A DNA stretch of 64,000 nucleotides, taken from the NCBI GenBank assembly GCA_028554755.1, contig JAPTOF010000001.1, positions 30,617,501-30,681,500 of the forward strand, written 5' to 3'. This document shows, one piece after another, positions 36,268 through 47,437 of this stretch. Every line of letters begins with the position of its first letter. The first letter of the stretch is position 1. The notes beneath the pieces were generated by a model that worked only from the letters and a program-made list of their open reading frames with translations, had not been told where the DNA came from and did no database searches. The position numbers and the translations under genes were made by a program. The DNA comes from Cordia subcordata (Eukaryota; Streptophyta; Magnoliopsida; Boraginales; Cordiaceae).

Positions 36268-36402
36268 TTATGCTTTCTTGAACCCATTCGCTAAACTAAA
36301 CTTCTGCTTACAACCGGAAGTGATATGTGCATGTAGTTGATCCTTACCAAAGAGTTCCTCCAAGAGACAATTCATTTGTAATGAAGTCATTATGATGTAA
36401 TC
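36268..36402 (-). pseudogene. Exon-like fragment, family not recognised
   Basis: Minus strand: a splice-acceptor-like TTTTTTATATACGCAG at 36403 opens a 44-codon frame of normal composition ending in TAA (36268-36270). It contains CLLEELFGKDQLHAH and GCKQKFSLANGFKK. No upstream exon was found. It lies inside the probable Helitron, so a captured gene fragment is one explanation; chance is another. Confidence 0.25.
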
Positions 36403-36642
36403 CTGCGTATATAAAAAAGAAGTATCAGTTTCATTTTTAAATAATAGAATGAAATAATCCAGCTTTTAAACATAGTTGTAGTCTACAAAAAGATAAACGA
36501 ATAAAGGAAAAAAAGTTTCATAATGAATTATAATAAGCAAAGAAGCATATATATATATATATATATATGTACATATATATTTATTATGTATATTACTATT
36601 TTTATGACACACCCCGTGCTGATCACAGAGGTAAAAAGCTAG

Positions 36643-38440
36643 TGAATGTATATTTGCATATGAGAGAGTTCATCTTTAGGCAAACTTTTCCTATTTTCCT
36701 TCAATTCTGATAAGAAAATATCTATTAAAAGGAAGGAAATTTATTAGAGGTTGCATCGATTAGTTTTACAACCCTGTTTTATATATAAAACAATGGTCAT
36801 TTACTTTTTCGGTATTTTGGTCCATTTTATGAACATAAAATGATAATTAATTTTTCCAAACAATCATAAATAACATTGTTAGTAAGAAAAACAACCCACA
36901 AAAATATTTCAACGATTAATTTTTTACTATGAAATAAAATATCATTGATAAATTTTTGTTTGTATAAAAATAAAACCGCCATAAAATTTGATTCAAATAA
37001 ATTAACTTAATTTTCATCATAGGGTGTGAGTCTTTAAATTTCTTTTCCTAAGATTTCATTTTCATCATAGGATAAAATAATTTTTTTAGGAGGGATGTAC
37101 GATTGTAATAATAGTTTCGTGCTAATATTATGAATGAAATATAATAATTAAATGATAAAAAACGATCACAAAAATTGATCTTTAAGCTTGCTTTTTCTTG
37201 AGCATTTGATGATTGCATGGTGTTTGATGTAATGTCTGTAAACATTGAAATACTCTTTGTTTGGTGATGTAAAGTTGTTTAAAAAAGAAAAGAAAAGAAA
37301 AGAAAATTAGGTAGAGATGAAGTAATTGGGATAAATTCCCAATACATCGTGCAACTTTTTTAAATCCAATAAATTATTTTTTTTAATGTAACAGGTAGAT
37401 AGAACCTACATGGTAAGCAGATAACTATTGTCCAACAGCCACATGGCAAGCAAAGAATAATGTTGCTTGACAAATGCCACTTGAATGGGGCTCCAATTTT
37501 GGGCAGGAAAATGGTTAGTGCAGTGGTTGTTGCTTTATATATAGTATAGACAAATATATTGTATATAAAGCAACAACCAGACATTATTTATTTTTCAACC
37601 CAAAATTGGGTATTTATTTGCTTGCCATGTGGTTATAGGACCATAGCTATTTTCTTATCATTTGGATTTTATTTGTCTCTTATGTGGATTCTACTATTTG
37701 GAAAGTTAGGCCTCAATAAATTACCCTATAAACCCACTCTCCTACATCTTGCTTACATTAGCAGCAAACATCTACTTCAAATTTTTTTGTCATAATTAAT
37801 TTTTCAAATATAAATGCTTTGTTTTGTATGATTGTTGTGTTTGGTTGAGACTTATTTTAAGACACTTATCTTATATGGTAATTTATATAAAAAATATTAT
37901 TTGTTACTAGTTTATCATAAGTTATTTATAAGATACTTTTTATAAAATATCTTATTTATAGTTATAAAAAATAATTTAAATTTAGGATACTTCCATCTTA
38001 TAAGGTATAGATGGTACATTCAATTAAAAAAATTAAAAATCTAAAATTTTAAAAATAAAAATTTCAAATTTAGAAAATTAAAAAATCAAAAACTTAAAAA
38101 TTTAAATTTAAATTTTTGAAAATTTTAAAATTATAATACATATATAAAGTTTTATTAATTATTTATTATACATGAATAATTTAAAAAGTCAAAATTTTTA
38201 TCATATATTCTTCTATTTATTTAGTCATAGTATTGATTGATAACTACAAGTTAATTCATATAAAATTAACTAATACCAAGTTTAATATTAATTAAGCATA
38301 TCATAATTTAAATATGTACAAAAGCTTATATTAATTATGGATTGCACTAATAACAAAACATAGACCGAGATTCCTGATGAACTATTAATTAAAGATTTTG
38401 TAGATATTTTAATATCAATCTTTACCAATAACAAAAAAGA
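36643..38440. other. AT-rich DNA with one foldback element, no gene
   Basis: Contains a GAAAA tandem run near 37285 and degenerate AT-rich pairing sequence at 37990-38130. The foldback at 37380-37700 is listed separately. No domain-bearing frame was seen. Confidence 0.5.
37380..37700. mobile_element. Foldback MITE of about 320 bp
   Basis: Inverted repeats include GCCACATGGCAAGCAAA (37438) against TTTGCTTGCCATGTGG (37616), CCAATTTTGGG against CCCAAAATTGG, and TGTTGCTTTATATA against TATATAAAGCAACAA. The whole segment folds into one imperfect hairpin with its apex near 37548. No protein coding. Confidence 0.6.
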
Positions 38441-38445
38441 GACAA

Positions 38446-38484
38446 GTTAGTGATATCCTGTGCATCACACTGGCACTACCCTAG
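38446..38484 (+). other. Helitron-like 3' terminus
   Basis: Hairpin-type CCTGTGCATCACACTGG, then CACTACC and CTAG (38481-38484) followed by T. It directly abuts another Helitron-type 5' end, a head-to-tail junction. Confidence 0.45.
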
Positions 38485-39165
38485 TATATATTTAAAAGAG
38501 AAACCAAAATACCACATGTAACTATAGTAATTTCTCTAAAAAAATATAAAAGAATTTATTAAAAATCCAAACCAATACATGACACTAATACATGATCTTT
38601 TAGTTATCGATATCCACTAAATATCTATCAAATTTGAAATAATCTAATCAAATAATATAATAGAATTTATATACATCTGTAAGAGATTAATGCACAAAAA
38701 AACTTGAAATACGGTCGAACAAGTTTGAGGAAGTTAACTATCATAGGACTCTTAATTTTACGTTTAAGGAATTAACTATCATAGGACTCTTAGTTTCGTG
38801 TTTGGAAAACTTTAGTAAGTAAATCTTCATTCTTTTCTCTTTTATTTTAGTTTAAAATCTTATTCATTTCCAAAAGAATATGAAAGTAGGCAAAAAGCCA
38901 TAGATACTTATGGGTAGTTTCACTTGAACTTTTTGTGTGAAAAATACTTTACTAATTTATGGTGTTAAAAATAAATCAACTAAAAGAGTATATTTAGTTA
39001 ATGTAAAAAAATATGAGAGAAATAAAATATTTTCATATGTTTTAGTTAATGAGAACAATTTACCACTACTTTATATGTCAAAACTCATATTTGCTTGCAC
39101 ACAAGCAAGCACGCTCATTCTTTCTTCCAATATGACAACCAAAGCAAAAACCAAAAATATTTTGA

Positions 39166-39170
<5 letters not shown>

Positions 39171-39222
<52 letters not shown>
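39171..39222. repeat. (AT)n microsatellite
   Basis: 52 bp of pure alternating A/T ending at a minus-strand Helitron-like terminus. Confidence 0.95.
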
Positions 39223-39223
<1 letters not shown>

Positions 39224-39252
39224 TAGTCTAGTACCTATGCCATGCACGAGAT
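39223..39252 (-). other. Helitron-like 3' terminus, minus strand
   Basis: Minus strand: CTCGTGCATGGCATAGG, then TACTAGA and CTAG, next base T. It is the same type as 35166-35194. The AT tract would be the insertion target. Confidence 0.4.
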
Positions 39253-40489
39253 GTGGTATATATAATTTGATTTATTAAAATAATTTAATTTTTTATATGA
39301 CTAAATGTTTCAAACAAATAATATGTCATTAGTTAAATAATAATATTCTGATAACATAACATTTGATGGGCATTTACAATAACCCAAAAAATTCAATAAA
39401 CATTGTAATCTCATTGTTTCTGAAATAGATAATATGATCTCATAATCTAATTTTGCATATTCAAGGCTGATCATGTATCCTGATTTTGTGTTACTCTCAT
39501 GTGGAGCAAATACAAACTCAATCTTTAACAATCTCAAAATCTAAAAAGTAAACTACTATAATGCATCCAATCAAAATTGATACAAGTAAACCGACCTAAT
39601 ACATCAAATCAAAATGATAAAATTTGTTGAACCTATGATAAAGCTGGCAGCTCGGATTAAAAGAACTTGTGAATGGTGAAAGATAAAAACTTTTGAAAGC
39701 AACGCAGGTGGCTAATCATATGGAATTGCCTATAAAATTAAATAGTAATTTAAGTGAACATAACCGTTTAAAAAAACAGGAATAGGCAGCTTCTAGTATA
39801 AGTATAAAATTTGGCATGAAAAATGTCCTAGTAAAAGTACGAAGAAAAACTAGACTACAAATTTTGGTTGGCATTTACCATTCTGCAAAATAATAGGATT
39901 GCCAAAACACTAATTGAAATAAAACATTAAATACAACTACATGAAAGTAGATGTTTGGCATCAAAGTAGAAGCAACACTATATACTCAATATAAAAGCAA
40001 GGCAACCCTAAAAAAAATTATGTGTTCAACTGTATGCCCAATATAGGATGAATTAAATTGGATAAAACAATTAATACAATTGACATTATTTTCAATAAAA
40101 CTAATTGACATTTAGTATTATAATTATCTAAATAACAAAAAATATAACATAAAATATATATCACACCCCCACGATCCGCAGGGATTAGACTAATTATTGC
40201 AGAAAACTTCCCCCCATATATTCATTACTTAAAAATATATCTCATTAAGAACTTCTTAGTGAAAAAAATATGTGCACTTCATACCTTTGATTTATTTAGT
40301 CATTAGTATAAATAAATACATGTATGTGCTGACAATCATATGTATGCAATCTACAAAGAAATATGACAATTTCTTCAGAAAGGAGTCTTAATTCAGATGG
40401 ACTCTGAGAATAAATGAAACTATCTTCTAATAGAGTTGAATAGCTCGCATATCCTCCACCCGTACGGGCGCCCAATCTAAAAGAGTTTC

Positions 40490-41046
40490 TGAACCGGAAG
40501 CTTGGTACATAAATACTCAAAGCAGGCTTATAAAGTGGCTTGGTAAATATATCTACTGACTGATGTTCTGTGCCAATGGTTTGTGGCTTTAAAGTGCCAT
40601 CCACAATCTTTTCACTCACAAAATAAAGGTCTATCTCAATGTGTTGATGTGTTCATGAACCAATGGATTTGTCTCTATGTAAATTGTCTTGACATTATAA
40701 CAATAGATAGTAGGTAAGGCATTGAGAGGCACATTGATCAATTTAAGCAAATGAAGAAGCCATAGAAATTTTTAAGTGAGGCTAGAGCTCTATGCTGCAC
40801 TCTCAAATTAGATTTTGAAATAGTAACTTACTTTTTGGAGCTCCAAGTAATCAAATGGCGTCCAAGACAAATAACAAACCTAGAAGTTAACCTTTTTATA
40901 GAGAGACAACCAATCCAATCAGCAATACTGTATCCAAATAAAGATGCATCAAGAGAAGGTGAAAGCAATTTACATCACCACTATCAAATTCCTAAAATTA
41001 ACAGCAAGAAAATAAAGACCCGAATCGATGCCATTCTTGGTCTTTT
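40490..41046 (-). pseudogene. Copia RNase H fragment
   Basis: Minus strand, in broken frames: ADWIGCLSIKRLTS and LGRHLITWSSKK (RNase H around its DADWAG and SWxSKKQ motifs), then HIEIDLYFVSEKIVDGTL and TEHQSVDIFTKPLYKP (40500-40640). It is not of the element-C type (DIFTKPL instead of DIFTKLL). Element C lies against its upstream side at 41052. Confidence 0.7.
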
Positions 41047-41051
41047 TGTTA

Positions 41052-42445
41052 TGAGTGGCAAGGTAGCTCTAAAAGGGGTGAATAGAGCTTGACAAAATTT
41101 CTTGTTTTGCAAATACCGAAGATTCATTAATTGCATTGATTATGAAAGTGTATAACAATAATTGGATAGCGTGATTCAAGCAAAATCAAAACCCCCAAAG
41201 AAAAGTAAAGAACATACCAATTTATAATGGTTCAGCCACCAAACCTACAACCACTATGTAAGGCTTTCCACCCTAGGATTTTCAAACAACTTCACTAAAA
41301 CTAAAGCTTTTTACAAGTTAGCTAAGCTCAAAAGCCAACCTTTATAACTTAGATTTCAACCTGAAATCAAGAAATCCACTTGCAATGGTTTTTTAATTTC
41401 AAACCCAACAAAGCTAATGTACACAAAACCCAACTTTTACAAGATAAAGATATTGAAAAGTGTAAAGCACAAGGATTTGATACACAATACAAGTCCTATA
41501 GATGCCTTGAAAAATATAAAAGCTCTTCTTGTATTACTCTCTCTCTTTTCTTTTTCAAACTTCTAAGCATTCAAATCTTGGGTTCTTGTCAAAAGACTAA
41601 AGATAAGTGATATTTATATGTCTCTTTTAAATAATAGCTGTTAGACACAAAGATTATAGACCAAAATAAGAGTTTTCGATTGTTGCAGAAAGAATAGGGT
41701 AAAAATTCTACATCTAATAATTAGTTAAAAAAATCTAAAAATTAAAGCTTCCGGGTAAACTTTCCTTCGTATTGGTACATCGACAGGTTGACCCCCAACA
41801 AGCTCTAGGTGAGATAGATCATGTCCGGTACCCCGACAAGAGCAAAACATAGAACCTTTAAAAACTTTCTATCGAGTGAGGTGAAACCACAATAAGTACC
41901 TTAGCAAGGCCAACTCAGTAGTATTTAAAGGACAGTTTTATAAGAAAAACATGACTTATCATGTCAAAGACAAGTTCAAAGCCATTTTTAGAATGAAAAC
42001 ACTTTGAAAAATACAAAAACATTTAGAAAACAAGGTTAGGCACATAATATCTCAATTTTAAACTACAAAGAGACCTAGAAGACAAAGACCAAGGCATGTT
42101 TACAATGATCATCTATGACCGCTCCCTTTATGTCTTCCGTCTCCTTCCTTATGTCACCACACCACTTGATATCAGCAATCTTCAATGTTCAAGGTGGCGG
42201 ATGATCATCTCCAAGGCAGAGGGATAACATAATTGCTCAAAGACTCAAACAATTCAATAGAACCAAAAGAAACACACTTGAGTTCTCAAAGCAATCATTT
42301 ACTTTTTGTCTACATATGCATTCATCTAAAACTCATAATGCATCATCATAAACATTCACCACAAGCACAAACTCATAATTACATATTCAACAAGAAATCC
42401 AATTTCCAACATCAAAACATAATCAACATGATAGCCATAATGTCA
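41052..42445 (-). repeat. 3' LTR of element C
   Basis: Minus strand: starts TGACATTATGG at 42445 and ends GCCACTCA at 41052, 1,394 bp. At 41617-41640 it preserves the empty site of the solo LTR that sits in the partner LTR. Confidence 0.88.
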
Positions 42446-42462
42446 ATAATCTCCCCTTTTTT
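42446..42462 (-). other. Polypurine tract of element C
   Basis: Minus strand AAAAAAAGGGGAGATTAT, directly before the LTR TGACATT. Confidence 0.75.
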
Positions 42463-43615
42463 TGATGATGACAAACATATATGTGATTATTCTAATGAGT
42501 GGGGTGAAATATACATATTTAAGAATCAAAGCTCCCCTTAAAAATATGTCATGTTCCAAGTCATGGAAAGCTATGAAAGCTCCCCCTTAACATATGCATA
42601 AGTAACTCCATATATCATTAGTTTATCCATGTATAATCATCAATCAAGCATGAGAGCTTCAACCAAGAATAAGAATCAATCAAGAATAAGCACATATCAC
42701 AATTTCTTGCCCTTTTGACATCATCAAAACATACGATAAATAAAGGGAGCGCCAAAAGACTAAAAAAAGCATTAACCAAGATAACCATAAACCTATAAGG
42801 CGTATCCATAGCAAAATATTTAAAAATAATATTTGACAAAGTTAAGAATATCTAGAAATAACCCATGAGAACATATTAAAGTAGCCATGCAAATGCAATA
42901 TGCTAAAGAAAAGGGTAGTTAAGGTAGGTCTAAGGACATGATGTAGAATGATAGATAACATCACTCAGATGAGTGGGCTTCATCTGCTTCATCTTTCTCC
43001 TTATTAACTTCTTCTTTTTATTTTATTTTACCTTTTTTGCTTTCTTGATCTTCTTTCCTTGCTTTGGTTTGGCTTCAACGAACTCATCATCATCAAGTAC
43101 AATGATATCTGAAACTTTAGTTTTGCCTTTGAAGATCTCTCGTACGGCTCTTTTCACTTGTAACTTGGCATCTCTTAGTCTACTATATCTCCCTGTAGTC
43201 TTCATGATCTGACTTTGAGGGTCCAAAGAGGTTGAGGGTTGTGATTTAGGTGAAGATAATGGTCTTTGGTGCGGAGGTTGGTAAGAATTTTAGGGTAAAA
43301 ACTGGCTTATATAATGACAACAGATATTTTATCGACATTGCATCCGGTTGCCCAGATGCGACAAAGTGATCCTAATATAGAAAACTGAGCCCGACAAAGT
43401 GTTTTTGAAAAACTTTTTCTTGAAGGGTCTTTCAGTAGCCCGAAACGAAATGAGGATTCACCTGGCAGTAAGAAGATTTGATTTTTTAGGGCTTTTCATG
43501 AATGCAAATGCAATGCACATATAAATTCATTCCAACTCATATATTTCACATAGAAATGCAATAAACTTTCAATCAAAAACACATTTACTATCACTCAAAC
43601 ATGCTTCAAAGATCA
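42463..43615 (-). pseudogene. Region between RNase H and 3' LTR of element C
   Basis: Minus-strand remains of post-pol sequence. The one readable piece (43023-43226) has a basic/acidic mix: QVKRAVREIFKGKTKV, an acidic LDDDEFVE, and a Lys-rich end (KQGKKIKKAKKVK). No clear match to the third ORFs of A and B. Probably leftover C-terminal or regulatory sequence. No function claimed. Confidence 0.35.
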
Positions 43616-43620
43616 ATAAG
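43616..43620. repeat. Target site duplication ATAAG (left)
   Basis: Perfect ATAAG here and at 45181-45185, flanking the solo LTR. Confidence 0.9.
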
Positions 43621-45180
43621 TGATGTGTGTCATTTGTGCGTGTTTGCATCTAGTTTTTGCATGCACATTTAAGGGTGTTTAGAGTATAATTGAGTGCACT
43701 TAGTACAAAGTTTATACATATTTGTTAATATTTGTACATAATGTATTTAGGTGCATAAATACTATACTAAGTGTTATATTTCATGTTTTAGGAGTGTTTT
43801 GGAAGGGTTCAAGCTTATGCGAGGAAGAAATGAGCTAACGGATGAAGACAGAAAGAAAAGAAATAAAGAAGAGATCATTCTAATCCAGCCAGTCGACTTA
43901 GCCGCTCTAGAGAATAAAAGATTTGAAGCCGGTCGACCAGCCATTCCAGAGAGTATCATGATTTAAGCCGGTCGAGCAAGAAAGAGGAGCCGGTCGACTG
44001 GCTATGCGCTGAAGAAATCCATCAAAAGCTCGTTTCTGCTTATTTTCAGGGGAGGAACTTTTATTTCTTAAATCCTAATAAACCCTAACCTTTTACCCAC
44101 TTCACAAAACACCTTAAACCACTATCTAAACCCTACATCAAGCTGGGATTGAAGCATTAAACAAAGATTTTAAGGATTTGTACGGATTTGGAAGCAAGAA
44201 TTTAGGAAAGTTCTTCTTGTTCTTTCTTTATTTCTTGTAAATATGTTGCTAGATTAGGCAAGATTTAGGGTTGATTGTTGTTGTATATTAGATTAGGGCT
44301 TTGAATAATAGATTTGTGTAGATCTTTGGCTCTTAATACATGTTTATTTAAATAAATTTATGGCATGATTCAATATGTCTATGTATTGGAAATCAAACAT
44401 ATCTATGTGTTTGTTAAAATGCCTAAGTGAATATGCATGTGTTATTTGTGCTTCAAATGCTCTTATCTACTTATATGGGTGATGTGATTGTGCTTAATCT
44501 CGTGGCTTCGCTTAGTAAAGTAGGCTTTAGCTTTAAATCCAGCTAATAGGTTACATGCTATGCTTAGTTGAGTTTAGGTGCTAGTCCTTAGCTTTAAATC
44601 CAACTAAGCGGATAAGTTAACCTAGACTAGAGTATCCCTCACCCGCGTTAGTGTTGGTTAATCGAGCCTTAATGTCACGTAGTGTTTAGGTGCTAGTCCT
44701 TGGCTTTAAATCCAGCCAAGAGGATAAGTTCTAAGCACGGATTGCGTAGGCTAGGAGGGATTGGCCCTTAGCTTTAAATCCAGCTAACGGGTTGAACCAC
44801 TAGTATTGGTTAAGAGAGCCCCCGATCAACACAACGGCAATAGAAGTCCCGAGCCTTAGATAGACATCATCTGTTATCATAGCCCAAGTCTTGTTGCAAT
44901 GCAATCGCCCTAGGTCCCCTTCTTCTTTATTAGTGTTTCCTTCCTTAGTTTGGCTCCTTTAAGTTCCTCCATAGATTAGTTTTTATTTTCCTTTTTCCGA
45001 GCTTCCTTCCATCCCAAAGTAAGTACACACACGCACATAGCTAATTTACGGCACCCGAGCACATAGAGACTAAACTAAGGTAGCCTCTCTGTGGATTCGA
45101 CCCCGCACTTACACACACTGTACTACACACGTCCCGTGCACTTGCGGGCTATTTAGGCTTGTGTTCAAATAGCGATATCA
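43621..45180 (+). repeat. Solo LTR, gypsy type, related to element D
   Basis: 1,560 bp from TGATGTGTGTCATTTG to AGCGATATCA, with perfect 5-bp flanks ATAAG. The end block (TTTAGGCTTGTG...AATAGCG.TATCA) and start match the LTRs of element D in opposite orientation. It has palindromes AGCCGGTCGACCAGCC (43927) and AGCCGGTCGACTGGCT (43988-44003) and four TTTAAATCC-loop hairpins (44527-44787). A solo LTR results from recombination between the two LTRs of a full element. Confidence 0.92.
44527..44787 (+). repeat. Four hairpins with conserved TTTAAATCC loop
   Basis: Hairpins at 44527-44546, 44587-44608, 44699-44720 and 44768-44787. Arms are TTAGCT/AGCTAA in the first and last. In the third they are TTGGCT/AGCCAA, a compensatory pair change. 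The second has one mismatch. Loops are TTAAATCC or nearly so. Confidence 0.75.
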
Positions 45181-45185
45181 ATAAG

Positions 45186-45397
45186 TAATATCAATCATGC
45201 CCAAATTTCTTCTATTCATACAAAATCTTTCTTCATGCAATAGTTTAGTAAAAATATTAGTTAATTGATTATTTGTGCTAACAAATCAAGCTTAATATAT
45301 CGTTTTAACGCACGATCATGAATAAAATGATATCTAATCTGAAAGTGCTTAGTTTGTGAGTGTTGAATAGGATTTTTAGTTAAATTAAGAGCATTAG
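45186..45397 (-). pseudogene. RNase H C-terminus of element C
   Basis: Minus strand: the end of RNase H with TNALNLTKNPIQHSQTKHFQ, IRYHFIHDRALK and ADIFTKLL-like residues. It continues the reading broken at 53047 by element D. The catalytic His-containing RYHFIHD is visible. Confidence 0.8.
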
Positions 45398-46306
45398 TGA
45401 TATGCTATCTTAGAGCACAAGCCCAAATAGGTCGCAAGCACACAGGTCATGTGTAGTACAATATATGCGAGTCTGGGGTCGAATCCACGGGGAAGCCTAA
45501 CATGTGAGATGCCGTAAGCTATGTGCGGCATAAAAGGCTACGTGTTGGGTCCCTAAACTATGATATTTTTGGGTTTTAGATTGAAAGGAGCTCGAGAAAG
45601 ATACACCTAATCTAAAGGTGAGAAAATAAAAGGTGGTGTGTGTGTGAAATGGGGAATCAAGCGATATAAAGGGATTTAAATGTTGGAAATAGGGGACTAG
45701 GCTGATTATGTTTTGCAAATGGGTGATTACTATGCCTTGTTAGGGTTGCTTGATGGATTATACTTGGTTGCTCTCGTATAATCTCCTAATTAACCTTTTA
45801 ATTATACCCTAAGCTTCAGTGTTAATCTGTCCCTAGGTATTGACCACTAGAGCCACGGCATATGGTCTTTATGACTTAGGGCCATAGGGTTGGCTAGTTA
45901 GGATTCTAGGTGACTTAGATTGATCTAACCCTAGCGTCTAACTATTAGCTAGATATAAAGCCAAGACCTAGTCTGTCTAAGGTCGACTAACCTACCCTGA
46001 AACCCATTAGCTGGATTTAAAGCTAAGGGAGAATCTACCTAGGCTAACCATTAGTTATGCACCACCGAGCATTATCACAATAGTAGGTATTAACATTTAA
46101 GTGCAAAGCAAACACATCTAGGACATAACGTTCGAGAATATTCCGGAGTATTCTACTACTAAGCACATAGACATACTTAGATTACACCAATTTAAGCAAT
46201 AGCACCGAAAATGTAAGCAATAGAAGCCATTTATGCTATTAAGTATGCTAACACACACATAGACATGCTAGCATAATGATTTAGAGATGGTTATGAGCAT
46301 AATAGA

Positions 46307-46358
<52 letters not shown>

Positions 46359-47399
46359 ACTTCATTAAGTCATTTCAACAAACACATAGACATGTATGTA
46401 AAATGGCCTTTGAAACCTTAAGCACAAAGCCTATATATATAAATCCATTAAGTACCCATTACAAAAGAGTAGTAATCAATCCATAAATACAAGAATAATC
46501 ACCCTACATAGCTCTAATAAAACATAATTAGACTTAAGATAAAAGAGATATACCCTTCTATCCATAGCCAAGCTTTACAATCCATGAGCTATGCCCAAAT
46601 CCTAGTGTTTGATCCTCTTGGATCCTTGATTCCAAGTGTTAAATATGTTTAGAAATGAGAATGTGAGGTGGTTTTAGGTGAATTTTGGGTTTAAGGAAAT
46701 GGGTGTGTGAATTGGTTGATATTCCCTTTCAAAAGTTGCTGAAAAATGGTTTAAATAGAGTTGTCAACGTATAGGGCCTGGGGACCAGCCGGTCGACCGG
46801 CCTCGGGGCTAAGTCAACTGGCCAAAATTGGCCAAGATTCTGATCCAGCCAGTTGACCTTGCCGGGCGACCGGCCTTAACAAGATGTTGACTGGTCTTGA
46901 CAGTAAAATGTCCATATCTCGCTCATTTTGGCTTTGATTCGCGCACTATTTTTTTCCATGGCGTCATACTGCTATCAGAGATCTCTTAAGCCATTTTTTG
47001 CACCTTAAATATGTCCAAAATTTGTCCATGTCCCTTTTTGTTTGCAAGCTCTGAGTTTAATTGTCGTTGCATTTGGTTTCATCTCGGTCGCTCCTTTTTT
47101 TGCCCGGCCACTTCCAAATACATCTTCTAAGCCTTGTTTAAGTCCCAAACACCTTTAACTTTAATCTACATCCCAAATAACACTAATCAAATTCCAATCA
47201 TCTCTCCGAATTTCACCTAAGACAAGCAACAAACGCGCATTAGTGTACCATTTAAGTTCTAACCACAACTGTGAACATGTAAACCCTAACATTCACAAGT
47301 ATGACCTAAATGCTATACTAATACACTAAATGAATCTCAAAACACCTTAAAATAAGTATATACATGAAATGTATAATCACACACAAAACTAACACATCA
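45398..47399 (-). repeat. 3' LTR of element D
   Basis: 2,002 bp. Contains an (AT)n expansion (46309-46355) absent from the partner, hairpins with TTTAAAGC/GGATTTAAA loops (45944-45965, 46007-46026) and the palindrome AGCCGGTCGACCGGCC (46787-46802). Confidence 0.9.
46309..46355. repeat. (AT)n microsatellite in LTR of element D
   Basis: 47 bp AT run; the partner LTR has only ATATATAT near 52020, so it expanded after insertion. Confidence 0.95.
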
Positions 47400-47437
47400 A
47401 CACCCCCAAACCTTCTCCTTGCTTGTCCTCAAGCAAG
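47400..47437 (-). other. Polypurine tract and adjacent hairpin of element D
   Basis: Minus strand AGGTTTGGGGGTGT abuts the LTR. Just upstream, CTTGCTTG-TCCT-CAAGCAAG (47418-47437) forms a perfect 8-bp stem with a 4-base loop. A second copy of the module is at 48376-48409. Confidence 0.75.

Larger units (their letters stand above)
35001..36642 (+). mobile_element. Probable non-autonomous Helitron
   Basis: The 5' end TATATTCTAAAGAGAAACC is the same type as at 16259 and 38485. The 3' end has the hairpin-forming CCCCGTGCTGATCACAGAGG followed by GTAAAAAG and CTAG at 36639-36642, with T next. This is the hairpin plus CTRR terminus of plant Helitrons. No Rep/helicase gene. A reversed Helitron 3' terminus lies inside at 35166-35194, so the structure may be nested. 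Confidence 0.45.
38485..40193 (+). mobile_element. Probable non-autonomous Helitron, second copy
   Basis: The 5' end TATATATTTAAAAGAGAAACC and the next ~70 bp are homologous to 35001-35080. A possible 3' end is CCCCCACGATCCGCAGGG + ATTAGACTAA at 40163-40193, then T. An (AT)n tract and a reversed Helitron 3' terminus lie inside at 39171-39252. No Rep/helicase gene. Confidence 0.35.

Noticed and set aside
42973..43212. Hydrophobic plus-strand frame (Phe-rich).
   Set aside because: Complement of a Lys-rich stretch in the post-pol region of element C.
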